Source of the DNA: Siderastrea radians
Lineage: Eukaryota > Cnidaria > Anthozoa > Scleractinia > Rhizangiidae
Reading direction: 5' to 3'
NCBI GenBank assembly: GCA_964017195.1
Contig: OZ024889.1
Span: forward strand, 51,745,418-51,809,417
Length of the DNA: 64,000 bases
Shown: one piece after another, positions 9,974-21,200 of the stretch
Layout: each line of letters begins with the position of its first letter
How positions within the stretch are numbered: the first letter of the stretch is position 1
Notes under the pieces: generated by a model
What the model saw: the letters and a program-made list of their open reading frames with translations, nothing else
What the model was told of the DNA's origin: nothing
The model's database searches: none
Program-made: the position numbers and the translations under genes

Positions 9974-11260
9974 ATGCTAGAGGGAGAACAAGAAACGGAT
10001 AGCGGAGAACAGGTTAACGCCGAAACATGCGGGGTCACGCTGGAGGATTTGAAAAAGCAAAAGCGAATCAACAAAATGCACCTTACAAAGCTGTACTCAC
10101 GACTGGTGAGACTAATGGCAGAAGAATCAGTAAATATAGACGCCATATTAACCACTCTAGAAGAGAAGATGTTGGATGTAATACAACTGTTGGAAGACTT
10201 AGTTGTTATGTACGAGAAGAATGGCGACAAGCAAAATTTGGCGCGCACCGAGGAGGAGATAGATAAAGTCGCTAAGGACACAGACAAAGAAATTTCGAGA
10301 GTCAAAGACTTTCTGGCCTCGCGAACAAAGAAAGCTCCGATCGGCTCCGCTTCGTCCGAAATCGATTTTGAAGATGAAAAAGCTCCAAAACCAAAGAAAA
10401 CGCACGAGTTACCAGTTAGCCGCGTGGACAGAAATTTGGAGAGGATCAGACTCCCAAAATTTAACGGAGATAAAACTAAATTTGAATATTTTTGGGCGAC
10501 TTTCGAAAGCATCGTGCATGAGACAGATGAACCAGCTAAATATAAGATGATACGATTGAAGAGCTGTCTCGACGGAAAAGCAGAAGAAGCAGTTTCGAAG
10601 CTCGGGTTCTCCGAAGAAGCCTACAAAGAGGCAAAAATACATTGAAACGTCGATTTGGAGGAGAAAGAAGACAACTTCAGAATTATCTCGAAGATGTAAA
10701 GAAAATTAAACCGCTCCAGGAGGGAAGCATTCAGGAACTCGAGAAATTCGCTGACATTCTCGTAAGCATTATCGTAACCCTTCGTGAACATAGTCGTTCG
10801 AGTGAGTTGGAGCCTGGCAGTCTCCTCTTCTCTCTTGTTGTGGAGAAAATTCCGAAGACCATGTTGTCAAGATATTTTTGCTGGACATCAGAGAACCGTC
10901 GTCTAGAATCACTGGAAACACTTCGTCATTGGATTACAGAAGAATCGGAGTACCATGGAAAGTATTGAGGGGTTCGGAGCTAAAGCAAAGCACAAAGAAG
11001 ACGGCCGTAGAAAGAATCGTACCTTTACCACGTTTAGAGGAAGACGAAGAATCGCCAAAGACAAGAGACTATGTTTTCGATGTTTATGTAACAGTCACCA
11101 AGGGAAGGACTGCGTCAGAGCGGGAGAATGTGGAGAAAACGGCTGCAGAAGACGTCATCACAAATTACTTCACCCATCTGAAGAATTTGCAAACCGGGAA
11201 GTTTCTTCTAACGCTGAAAGTGTATCAAATCCTTCCTCACCATCTTCAAGGACCTTAACA
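9974..11260 (+). pseudogene. Broken gag region of the BEL/Pao element
   Basis: From the ATG at 9974 an open frame of 224 codons encodes a Lys/Glu-rich, coiled-coil-prone N-terminus and then the conserved BEL gag block RIRLPKFNGDKTKFEYFW. Homology continues in a second frame from about 10642 and a third from about 10960, so at least two frameshifts break it. A Cys/His-rich stretch (CFRC..., 11072-11171) matches the nucleic-acid-binding zinc knuckle region. Gag packages the element RNA, and BEL elements normally fuse it to pol in one frame, so this copy cannot make the polyprotein. The frame starting further up at 9875 is within the LTR and is not taken as the start. Confidence 0.8.
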
Positions 11261-11329
11261 ACCGTTACAAGTGACGTCACTGAAGGGAACACTGAACAAG
11301 CAACCGATGAGCATTCGCACATTACTACC

Positions 11330-14300
11330 TTGAACTCTGCACAGTACCTGGAATTCGTATCTCTTCGTACTGTACCAGTGTGGTTGTCATTTAAAGGGAA
11401 GAAGATTAAAGCCAACGCTGTGCTAGATGATGCAAGTACCGTTTCTTATGTGATCGAGGAGGTAGCCGGTGCTCTCGGTCTGTCTGCGACGTACGAGAAA
11501 GTTACAGTAAATGTTCTCAACGAAAATGTGGAGACTTTCGACTCAATGCCTGTCAGTTTAATCCTGGAGAGCTGTGATGGAAACGTCAAGGTACCCTTTA
11601 AAGCCCTGACTTGTCCTCGTCGAGTGACTGGAAGTTACAAGATCGTCGATTGGCAAAAGTACCAAGATCGTTGGCCTCACTAAGTAAGTTTTCAGACCCA
11701 GCTGCTGACCCGACGGTTGATGTACTGATCGGACAAGACCAAATTGACCTGCATTTCTCGAAATGTGACGTAAGAGGAAACCCAGGAGAACCGATAGCAA
11801 GATTAGGACCTTTTGTATGGTCTTCTGTTGGCCACCCCGAGAAAAGAACCACTGCTAGAAACCCGCGAACGAGTCTTGCTTGTACCATTTTCTGCAGACC
11901 TCAGGTGTTTGACGAAATCAACGATTCCTTAAAGCGGTTCTGGGAAATAGAAACTCTTGGCATCCAGCAGTCCAGGCCGGAAATGTTGACTAGAGAAGAG
12001 AAAATTGCGTTTGAGAAGGTGTGCCACTCTCTCATCCATGATGGGGAACGTTATCAAGTCGCCGTTCCTTGGAAGTCGGCTAGTCCAGTCCTGCTGAATA
12101 ATTACGAAATGGCTGCAGTCGCCTTGGAAACATAGAGAAGCGCCTGTTACGACAGTCTTCGGTGGGAGATGAATACAAGCACATCATCGCCTCTTACGTT
12201 GAAAAGGGTTACATTTGGAAGGTTAAAGAGTCTGAGGGACAGCCGCATGATGTCTGGTATCTCCCCCATTTTCGGGTCTGCCGTTCTGAAAGACTAACAA
12301 CAAAGACAAGAATCGTATTCGATGCCAGTGCCAAGTTTCACGGAACGTCCCTGAATGATGAAATTTATCCAGAACCTAAACTTCAAAACAGTTTCTTTGA
12401 CGTGCTCCTTCGATTCCGCAGTTTTCCTGTTGCTGTTGCTTGTGACGTAAGTGAGATGTACTTACAGATCCGCATCCCACCAGAAGATCGTCCAAAGTTC
12501 AGATTTCTTTGGAGGAATTTGGAAGTTAATCGAAAGCCTGATGTCTACGAATTTGAACGTGTGGTGTTCGGAGACGCGTCAGCCTCGTTTCGCGCACAAT
12601 ACGTCTCGCAGGAGAACGCCAGAATTCACCATGAAGAATTCCCATTAGCAGCTGCCACAGTGAGTAAGTCTACGTACATGGATGATTCGCTGGATTCTGT
12701 AAGAGACAATGATTCAGCAATACAGCTGGTCCAAGAGCTCCAAGAACTGTGGGCGAAAGCTGGAATGAAAGCTAGAAAATGGCTGAGTAATTCGGCCGAA
12801 GTAGTTGCAGTGATTCCAAAGGAGCTCCGAGCCTACCAGATCGATCTTAACGACAGTTTACCAGCAACAAAGACCCTTGGTGTCTTATGGCGAGCGCAGC
12901 AGGACGTCCTAACCTTTCAAGTCAAGAAACCAACAGAAGAAGATAAACTAACCAAGCGAACTATTCTGAGCAAAGTGGCTGGAGTGTTCGATCCACTGGG
13001 TCTCGCGAGTCCGTTTACGATACACGCAAAGATCCTCTTGCAAGACATGTGGACAAAGGGTCTAAGTTGGGACGAGCCCATTGATCGTGAACTTTCCATT
13101 CGAGTAAGAGATTGGCTCTCTGAGTTAGAGAACTTACAGGAAATCAACGTCCCGAGATGCCTTCAAGAGGTTAAGCTAGAGAAGACGATTTCTGTTCAAA
13201 CATTTGTTGACGCCTCAAATGAAGCATATGGAGCAGTGAGTTATCTTAGAAGTGAGTACGCTCAAGGTTGCTATGGCGCTCGTATCATCGCTTCCAAAAC
13301 AAGAGTTGGTCCTCTAACCCCGATGAGTACTCCTAGATTACAACTTATGGCGGCCATTTTAGGTCTCCATTTAACGCTATCGATCCTTGCTACCTTCAAT
13401 ATTCCGATTTCTCAAGCTCGATTCTGGTCCGACAGTATGAATGTCCTGTATTGGATCCGTGGCAAAGGCAAGCAGTACCGCCCATTCGTTGCAAACAGGA
13501 TCGGAGAGATTCAAAGGCAATCTAACCCAGAGCAATGGCATTATGTCGAATCTAAAGAGAATCCCGCTGATTTATGTTCTCGTGGTCTCAGAGCTACCCG
13601 TCTGAATGAAAGCACACTTTGGTGGAAAGATCCTGATTTTCTTTCAAAGCTCGAGTCCGAGTGGCCGAAGGTCAAAATTGCAGAAGGTTTGGAAGTGAAA
13701 ACCGAGTCTAAGACGAAATTCATCTCAGCACCATCGGTGAACTTTGTTGCACGTCCCTTGTCTGAAGATTGCAAGTGGAGACTCCACCCTTCGAATTGGT
13801 CCAGTTGGTTGAAACTTACAAGAGTTGTAGCGTGGGTCCTAAGGTTCGTTGCCAACTGTAGATCTCATCGTCAAGAACGGCAGAAAGGATCTCTTTCTCC
13901 CGAGGAGCTGCAAAATGCTGAAATTCTAATTATCCGTGATGCTCAGCAAGAAGAATTCTCCGAAGAGTACCGTGCACTTCACGAAAACAAGCCTATTCCA
14001 AAGAAGAGCTGTTTGATAAAGCTAACGCCAAAGATTGATGAAGATGGCCTGATCCGCTGCGACGGACGCCTGCAGTTTGCGGGGTTTCTTCCTTAAGATG
14101 TGCGATTCCCTATTATTCCGCCCAGAGAAAGCTGGACAACAAAGCTAATCGTAAAACATTACCATGAAACTGGACATCACATCACAGGAACTAACCACAC
14201 CCTTTCAAACCTGTCCACTAAGTTCTGGATACCAGCAGCGCGGGAAGAAATCCGACAATGGGAAAAAGAATGCAACGAATGTAAGAAACGCAAGGCAAAG

Positions 14301-15269
14301 GCTGCTCAACAGATTATGGCACCCCTCTCCCGTGTCCGCCTGCAACTTCCTCTTCGAGCTTTCCCCCAAGTCTCTGTTGATTATCGGGGTCCCTTCATCA
14401 CTGTGCAAGGTGGTGGAAAACGGTGAGAAAAACGCTGGTTGTGCCTGTTCACCTGTTTGGCATGCAGAGCGGTGCATTTGGAGATGGCCTATGGCCCAGA
14501 TAGTGACAGTTTTCTCAAGTGTTTCGTCAGAATGACAAGTCGTCGTGGTTATCCTCAAGAAGTTGTTAGTGACCGAGGAACAAATTTCGTTGGAGCGGAC
14601 CGAGAACTTCGAGAGCTAGTGAGTGGAATGGATACAAACAAGATCCAAGACCAGACCGCCAGCAAAGGAGTGAAATGGTGTTTTAATCCACCTTTGGCGC
14701 CCCATTTTGGAGGTGTTCATGAAGCCATGATAAAAGCCGCCAAAAAAGCCATTCGTGCGATCCTTAGGTACGCGGACATCAATGACGAAGAATTAATGAC
14801 GACGTTTATAGGAGTCGAAGCTCTACTAAATTCTCGCCCTCTTACGTATCAGTCCGCTGACTCTAAAGATGCCACTCCATTGACACCTAACCACTTACTC
14901 CACGGACAAGCAGGAGGCTTATCTGCACCAGAATCCGTTGATGAAATTGCTTTCAACCCGAAGAAAAGGTGGAGAAGAGTTCAAGAACTGATTTCTCATT
15001 GTTGGAAGAGATGGTTAAAGGAGTGGCTTCCATTGTTGAACGCCCATCAAAAATGGAACGAAAAACGAAATTCGGTCGGATCTGAAAATTGGAGATGTTG
15101 TCCTCGCCATCTCACCCGAAAGTCCCAGAGCTCATTGGCCCCTTGTAAGAGTACTGGAAGTTTTCCAGGCCAGGATGGACATGTTCGAGTGGTGAAGCTT
15201 CAAGTAGGCAAGGAGACCATCGTAAGACCGATTTCAAAATGCGTTCCACTGGAGTCCATTTACAGATGA
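11330..15269 (+). pseudogene. Broken pol region (protease, RT, RNase H, integrase)
   Basis: The retroviral-type aspartic protease shows as VLDDAS near 11.43 kb. The RT (12162-13100) has DVSEMYLQIRI and the YMDD box at 12675-12686. RNase H follows with TFVDASNEAYGAVSY. The integrase has an H..H..C..C zinc-binding part (14100-14300) and a core with VSDRGTNF; the C-terminus ends near 15269. Breaks are a frameshift near 11650, a stop and shift near 12120-12160, TAA at 14094-14096, TGA at 14424-14426, and a short out-of-frame segment between about 15075 and 15170. The long open block 12162-14093 (644 codons) is the best preserved part. No functional product is expected. Confidence 0.88.
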
Positions 15270-15363
15270 AAGTCTATTTAACACATTCATGGGAACAGTG
15301 ACCGTGTTGAAAGTCTGTTTAATAATTAAGTTCACCGGAACATTGACAGTGTTACACCCTGTC

Positions 15364-15377
15364 AAGAAGGGGGAGAA
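15364..15377 (+). promoter_or_regulatory. Polypurine tract
   Basis: AAGAAGGGGGAGAA directly abuts the 3' LTR start at 15378, the position required for priming plus-strand synthesis. Confidence 0.8.
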
Positions 15378-15627
15378 TGAACAAAAGACTTTGCAATTAA
15401 GATTTCTTCACAAGTTTTTTTGAACAATAGCTCTCAAGAACAATAGCAATAGCAATTCGATTCAACTAACGAATCTGCATAAGGTGATATATATTTTTTT
15501 GAGGTGTAAGATTTTTTGGCAGTATTCGTCCGCGATCGTGAAAGTGTAAAGTTGGAAGATGAGTCAGTAAATTAAAAGTGTTCAACCGTTCGTTTTTGAG
15601 TAATTTTTTTGGCATTTCGTCCGGCCA
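15378..15627 (+). repeat. 3' LTR of the BEL/Pao element
   Basis: 250-bp partner of 9675-9924, starting TGAACAAAAG and ending GGCCA. It lies just upstream of the coding exon of TPR-CHAT 1, so its promoter or poly(A) signals could influence that gene (inference). Confidence 0.92.
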
Positions 15628-15916
15628 CGTAGACTTGACACGGTGTTTTCAGTTCATTGCCTCTAGTGTTGCCCTCAGTTTATAACCTACAAACAAGCAT
15701 GTGGCAAATACCTCTTCTTTTTTTGGCCTTGCCCTTAAAAGTAAAAGCTCTATTAAGCCCTCCTTTCCAATTAGCACCTCTCAGAAACTTTTAAATGTAG
15801 CCCGAACTCTATTAAGTCTCCCCATTTTAGGAATACGAAGAAAGCCGCTTTTAGCTAAATAAAGCATAGGGTCTGCCTTCCAAATCTGTATTTACTTTTT
15901 GGTGTATATTTTACAG
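15628..15916 (+). other. Probable intron end or 5' flank of TPR-CHAT 1
   Basis: AT-rich, with a pyrimidine-rich run ending tatattttacag at 15915-15916, a good splice acceptor. No upstream exon can be recognised before the BEL/Pao element. Confidence 0.5.
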
Positions 15917-15922
15917 GGTTAC

Positions 15923-18223
15923 ATGAAAATGGCAGAAAGGAAGTTAAAACTTATAGAGGACCTCACAAAACGTCTCTCAATAGCCAAAGAAGTGGGCGAT
16001 AGGGCTGAACAAGGAGCAGCCTATGGCAATCTAGGCAACGCTTTTAGGTGGCTGGGAAAATTCCAAGAAGCCATGGAGTACCACAGTAAATGTCTTGCAA
16101 TAGCAAAAGAAGAGGGCGATAGGGCTTTAGAAGCAAAGGCCTATGGCAATCACGGCAACACTTATGAGACCCTAGGTAAATTCCAAGAAGCCATCGAGTA
16201 CCACAGTAAAGCTCTTTCGGTAGCCAAAGAAGTGGGCGATAGAGCTGGAGAAGGAGTAGCTTATGGCAATCTCGGCAACGCTTTTAGGCGGCTAGGAAAA
16301 TTCCAAGAAGCTATGGAGTACCACAATAGATGTCTGTCAATAGCCAAAGAAGTAGGCGATAGAGCTGGAGAAGGAGGGGCCTATGGCGACCTCGGCGACG
16401 CTTTTTGGAGCCTAAGAAGATTCGAAGAAGCCATGGAGCACCACAATAAATGTCTAGCAATAGCCAAAGAAGTGGGCGATAGGGCTTTAGAAGCAAAGGC
16501 CTATGGCAATCAAGGCAACACTTATGAGAGCCTAGGTAAATTCCAAGAAGCCATCGAGTACTACAATAAAGCTCTTTCAATAGCCAAAGAAGTGGGCGAT
16601 AGGGCTGGAGAAGGAGTAGCTTATGGCAATCTCGGCAACGGTTTTAGGCGGCTAGCAAAATCCCAAGAAGCCATAGAGTACTACAATAAATGTCTATCAA
16701 TAGCCAAAGAAGTGGGCGATAGAACCGGAGAAGGAAGGGCCTATTACAATCTCGGCAGCGCTTGGTACAGCCTAAGAAAATTCCAAGAAGCCAAGGAATG
16801 TTACCAATCCAGCGTAAAGGTTCTCGATATCATAAGGGCTAGTCTTAAGTCTGAAGATGCCCTGAAAATAAGTTTTCGGGACCTTTATCGTGATGCTTAC
16901 GATGGCTTGTGGAAGACCTTGTTACTTCTCGGCCTAGCTGAGGACGCTTTGTTTGCTTCTGAGCGAGGTCGAGCTCAAGCCTTGGTCGATGGCTTGAAAA
17001 TCCAGTATGGCGTAACAGCACTTTCATCAACGTCACTCGAACCTAAAAAAACAATTTCTTACGTCTCGAACAAGTTCTCCACCACAACAGTGTTTTTAGA
17101 ACTTGAACGCAACAGAATCACCTTCTGGGTTATTAGCAAAGAAAACACTTTTGTATTACGACAAAAGAAAATAGAAGGCAGGAGCAAACACGAAGATTCC
17201 ATTACCTTATTGTTGGAAACTACTTTGAAGAAAATTGAAGCCGGTTTTAGTGTTAGATGCGGGAGCTGCTCACTAGAACCAAATAACGACTTCCCGTTAT
17301 TCGTCCGTTCATCATCCGTCCCTCGTGATGAGGAGCCAGTACAGACTTCGCAGTGCACCGTCGCCTCGTTGCAGCCATTACATGATGCAATTATTGGCCC
17401 TATTGCAGACTTGTGTCAAGATGACGAAATGATCATTGTCCCAAAAGGTCCATTATGCTTGGTTCCATTTCCTGCTTTGAGCGAGTCTATAAGAATCCGT
17501 ACTGTACCCTCGCTGACTTGTTTAAAACTGATTACAGATTCCACTGATGACTACCACAGAAAAAGTGGGGCGCTACTTGTCGGAGATCCCTGTCTGGAGA
17601 AAGTTAAGCCAGGGAGGCCCACATACAGCCAGTTGTCATGCGCCAAAATGGAAGTGGAAATGATAGGAAAACTCCTAAATATCCCACCTCTTACAGGGAG
17701 AGAAGCAACCAAAGAGAGGGTGCTGGAACGAATCACGTCAGTTGCCTTGGTTCACATTGCAGCACGTGGACGAAAGGAAAGTGGAGAAATTTTCTTGGCT
17801 CCAAATGCCGGGTGGGAAAATAACCAAGATCAAGGAACGAGATCAAAGATAAGGATCCCTAAAGAAGAGGATTATCTTCTTACAGTGTCAGATGTGCTAC
17901 AAGTTCGACTGCGAGCAAGGCTTGTTGTGCTCAGTTGTTCTCATAGTGGTCGCGGAGAGGTGAATTCGGAGGGTGTGGTCGGTATTGCTCGGGCGTTCTT
18001 GGCTGCCGGTGCTCGTTCTGTTCTGGCGTCACTGTGGACAATAAGTGACGAGGCAACCATGGAGTTCATGACGATTTTCTATCAACACCTGAAAGATGGA
18101 GAACGCGCCAGTGTGGCTCTTCATCAGGCCATGAAAACCCTTCGAGAATCAGAGAAGTTCTGTGCTGCGAAATACTGGGCTCCCTTTGTACTGATTGGTG
18201 ATGACGTCAAGCTTGAATTTTGA
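15923..18223 (+). CDS. TPR-CHAT protein 1, active site substituted
   Basis: The 766-codon single open exon begins at ATG 15923, just after a splice acceptor (exon start 15917). A second ATG follows at 15929. Residues about 20-310 are seven 40-residue TPR units of the [15 protein letters not shown] type, which bind partners. The C-terminal 350 residues are a CHAT domain (caspase/separase-like fold), with LVGDP, LVHIA and [17 protein letters not shown] motifs. In active CHAT proteases His lies in HIAxHG and Cys in LSxC. Here they read HIAARG (Arg615, codon 17765) and LSCSHSG (Ser673, codon 17939). Both neighbouring paralogues keep His and Cys, so this is probably a pseudo-protease or early pseudogene. 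It is likely cytosolic, as no signal peptide or membrane segment is seen. Upstream exons may exist. Function is inferred. Confidence 0.88.
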   Translation: MKMAERKLKLIEDLTKRLSIAKEVGDRAEQGAAYGNLGNAFRWLGKFQEAMEYHSKCLAIAKEEGDRALEAKAYGNHGNTYETLGKFQEAIEYHSKALSVAKEVGDRAGEGVAYGNLGNAFRRLGKFQEAMEYHNRCLSIAKEVGDRAGEGGAYGDLGDAFWSLRRFEEAMEHHNKCLAIAKEVGDRALEAKAYGNQGNTYESLGKFQEAIEYYNKALSIAKEVGDRAGEGVAYGNLGNGFRRLAKSQEAIEYYNKCLSIAKEVGDRTGEGRAYYNLGSAWYSLRKFQEAKECYQSSVKVLDIIRASLKSEDALKISFRDLYRDAYDGLWKTLLLLGLAEDALFASERGRAQALVDGLKIQYGVTALSSTSLEPKKTISYVSNKFSTTTVFLELERNRITFWVISKENTFVLRQKKIEGRSKHEDSITLLLETTLKKIEAGFSVRCGSCSLEPNNDFPLFVRSSSVPRDEEPVQTSQCTVASLQPLHDAIIGPIADLCQDDEMIIVPKGPLCLVPFPALSESIRIRTVPSLTCLKLITDSTDDYHRKSGALLVGDPCLEKVKPGRPTYSQLSCAKMEVEMIGKLLNIPPLTGREATKERVLERITSVALVHIAARGRKESGEIFLAPNAGWENNQDQGTRSKIRIPKEEDYLLTVSDVLQVRLRARLVVLSCSHSGRGEVNSEGVVGIARAFLAAGARSVLASLWTISDEATMEFMTIFYQHLKDGERASVALHQAMKTLRESEKFCAAKYWAPFVLIGDDVKLEF

Positions 18224-18397
18224 GACCAAGCTTCAGTTTTGTAAGTATAATGCTCTTTGAAATTCAAACAGTGGCGTTTCAGGGCTTTACACTTGAAAAA
18301 GAAAGAGATCTTTTAGTCTTTAAAGAATAGTGTTGGTTAAGGGTGAGGTTGCGGCATTTCTGTAATTCAAGATTTCTTAAGTCGGTGGAGTAGGGTT
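18224..18397. other. 3' flank of TPR-CHAT 1
   Basis: AT-rich sequence after the stop codon, presumably 3' UTR. No clear AATAAA signal was seen. Confidence 0.35.
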
Positions 18398-18620
18398 GTC
18401 CTGGTGAAGTGTAGTCCTGAGAAGGACTGTTTGTGGAGCCATTGTCTGACGTTTCGACAACCTGAGCGGTAGCTCTTATTATTCGCTTAGGTGACGTCGC
18501 TCAGGTAGTCAAACGTCAGTCAATGTTACCACAAACAGTTTTTCTCAGGACTACACTCACCAGGATGATCATACTTTAACGTCTTGCGAAATGACTTCTG
18601 GGTTCAAAGCACTTTCAATT
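18398..18620. mobile_element. Penelope-type terminal sequence in inverted arrangement
   Basis: An inverted repeat pairs 18400-18437 (cctggtgaagtgtagtcctg) with 18530-18566. Inner arms ctgacgtttcg and cgctcaggtagtcaaacgtc also pair. On the minus strand the phrases acctgagcgacgtcac and gaaacgtcag resemble the ends of cnidarian Penelope-like elements, as does the downstream ggatgatcatact. It is non-coding. No target duplication was found. Confidence 0.45.
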
Positions 18621-19189
18621 TAAAATTTGTTCGTTGTTGAAGGAAAGCTTCTTTCTTGTTATCCTCCCAGGCAATTAGTTGTAACTAAACTGCTCAAAGG
18701 TAAGGTAGCAAGCTGCGCAAAACGCACTAAACTGAAACGAAAACAAGGCTGCACTAAGCAAGGGAAGGCTTGCATATCAGAAGTTAATTTGAAAAAAGTA
18801 CCTAACCACCCTCCACATACCTGTGTTTCCGGGAAATCAAACCCACTTACCTTGAGTTTACCTTAGCTTGGAAACCTTACACTAACCGAAGAGTATCATG
18901 AATTATGACAATCAAATCACATCATTTCTTTGTTTACTTATTGCATATTTTCTTTTTACTTACAGAAGTTTGTTCATCAAGTCAGGAGAAAACTTAACGA
19001 ACCAAAATTGGTAAACATCTTTTCAGTTGGACTTTAAAAGCTGAAAAATGTTTTTGCATACGGTGTTTTTGAAACGTTTTTCGGCTTATAATTATGCCGT
19101 TTAAATAAGATAAACCTTACACAATCGATGCAGTTTTTTAATATTAACAATTTAGGCGATGTGCTATTCAATCCGTTTTCTGTACACGA
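18621..19189. other. No supported gene
   Basis: An open frame of 79 codons (18627-18866) is Lys-rich, with no recognisable domain or start context. It is treated as chance. Confidence 0.3.
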
Positions 19190-21200
19190 TAAAATTAACC
19201 TGAGTATCAGGCTTTTTACGATAAAATGGAAACACTACAGCCAGTGGATACAGACTTAGAACCAAACAAAAACTATTATAAGCAAATTATATATCATATT
19301 GATAACTGTGAATATTATGATGAAGAAAGTTTCAAAAAACTGATTCAGACATCCAGTAACGGTAGCTTCTCAATTTAAAGTCTGAACATAAGAATCATAG
19401 CAAATGAAAACGAAGATTTCCTAACCTACCTAGGTTCATTAGACACTGATTAGAGTATAAATTGTCAGTGAACGAATATCTAACTGAAGCTTGGCTAAAT
19501 GACGAAATTGTTAATGATTCCTCAGTGCAACGATACAGCTTCATATAGGAAACGTTAGGCAACATAAACAAGGTGGTGGTGGTGTATACGAAACAATCAT
19601 ATCAAAACAAAGAAATATATATAGCATCTGGCGATAAATGTTGATGATATTATAGAATCAAAATTCATAGAATTATCTGTTAAACGTAATAATAAACACA
19701 TAGGCCACCAAGTAATAAATTTGAACTATTTAACGAAGATTTGCCTGAAATACTGAGGAACGAAGATTTGCAAAACAAGAAGTGCTTTCTAATTGATGAT
19801 TTTAATTTTGATCTGTTCAAACGGAAGTAAACGGCCATGCAAATGAATTTCTAAAAACAATATGCCAATCTCATCATCAGTTTATCCTTGATTTCAAAAC
19901 CTACATGGACAGCATTTAACAGAGCAATACTTATAGAGAATATTTATTTTTAACAGCACAGAGAATAATTCTACAAGTGACCTGCTTATCGCAGATCTTT
20001 CTGATTATCCACCTGTATTTCAATATCAACTACTATGAAAAATAAGTACACCTTATTTCGTCAGAAAAGGAAATACAGGCATATTACAGACCAAACTCTT
20101 GATATTTTAAATCAAAAGCTAGAAAGTAAAGATTGGAATAACATATATTGTGAGACAAATTCTTAAAGAGGCTATGGTAGATTTTAGGACAAACTTTTTA
20201 TGCTTTTAATAGAAGTGTACCATCCATTAATCAGAGGAATAAAATCTACAACATATCTAATTCCCTTCATGGATTACGAAGGGGAATTTTAATCTTGAGG
20301 ACCGCTAGATTCTGTGCTAGGACCTCTTTTGTTTTTAGTTTATATCAACGCTATTTGTAAGTGCTCTGACATATTTGTTCTTAATTAATTGCTAACGATA
20401 GAAATCTGTTTTTAAGTCACACAGTCTACATAACTAAGAATCAACAATGAAACCAGATTACATCGCGGTTAGTTTCAAACAAACTATTTGTAAATGTTAG
20501 TAAAACCAGTTTCCTGACTTTTACAATCAAGAAGAAAGGAAGGTCGAACAAGTGAATCATACAAAATTTTGAGGGGATACATAGATGAAGAATTGTCCTG
20601 GAAATTTCATATAAACCATGTTTCAATGTAAACATCCAAAATGGCAGAAACAATCACTAACACAAGGCTTTATTTATCCCTCAAAACTTTGATGACACTG
20701 TATACAGCCTGCGTAGCAATTGTTTCCTGAGGTTATTCCGCACCTTCCAAGCATTTTTGGCAGTTTTTTGGTTCCATGAAAATTGGGGCGAGGGGAAAAT
20801 AGAAGGAGGGGGGCCTAGGTTTCGCGCAGTTAAAAAGTGATAAATACTTCAAACGCGTGGAATAACCTATGGAAACGGTTGCTACGCAGGCTACACTGTA
20901 AAACACTATGATTTAGCCATACGTGACTTATTGTAACGTTGTTTGGGCAAGTACATACCCAGACAGACTAAAATCTACATATATATGATACAGAAGAAAA
21001 GGACAAGGAACTAGGCCATTATTTGAGACCTTACGAATACTGAACATCTATGAACTAAGTTACGTATTTCGTAGGAATTTTACTGATGTACTCGTATTAT
21101 CATATTAATTTAAACCGCCAGAAATTCAGTGATGTAATTACTATGGAACAAAAACAATAATGTACACTCCTATAATACAAGATCAGCATCAAAAATAGAC
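19190..21200 (+). pseudogene. Decayed LINE (CR1/L2-like) ORF2
   Basis: Fragments in changing frames, in correct order, match a non-LTR retrotransposon. They are an endonuclease start (SLNIRSI, about 19380), LTEAWLNDEI (about 19480), the RT box VLGPLLFLVYIN (about 20320), FLGVYIDEELSWKFHI (about 20560) and a C-terminal YCNVVWASTYPDRLKS (about 20935). Many stops and shifts lie between. The APE-type endonuclease plus this RT suggests the CR1/L2 group. A 190-bp DNA transposon interrupts it at 20703. No product is possible. Confidence 0.75.
20703..20892. mobile_element. hAT-like MITE, 190 bp, inserted in the LINE
   Basis: Termini AGCCTGCGTAGCAA...TTTCC and the complementary GGAAAC..TTGCTACGCAGGCT form inverted repeats. 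ACACTGTA occurs on both sides (20695-20702 and 20893-20900), an 8-bp target duplication as in hAT elements, though three extra bases (tac) precede the left terminus. The surrounding LINE homology resumes across it, confirming a later insertion. Confidence 0.65.

Larger units (their letters stand above)
9675..15627 (+). mobile_element. BEL/Pao LTR retrotransposon, full length, coding-dead
   Basis: The element has two 250-bp LTRs, a primer-binding site, and gag and pol regions in the order zinc knuckle, aspartic protease, reverse transcriptase, RNase H, integrase, with a polypurine tract before the 3' LTR. The flanks cgtgg (9670-9674) and cgtag (15628-15632) are a 5-bp target duplication with one mismatch. 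The Pao-type RT and the DUF5641-like C-terminus identify BEL/Pao rather than Gypsy. Frameshifts (about 10640, 10960, 11650, 12120 and two near 15.1 kb) and in-frame stops at 14094 and 14424 make it non-functional. It ends 290 bp upstream of the TPR-CHAT exon. Confidence 0.92.

Noticed and set aside
15923..18223. TPR-CHAT as bacterial contamination or a type III-E CRISPR protease
   Set aside because: Splice acceptors before the start codon, metazoan-type GNLGN TPR units, eukaryotic neighbours and no effector gene nearby.
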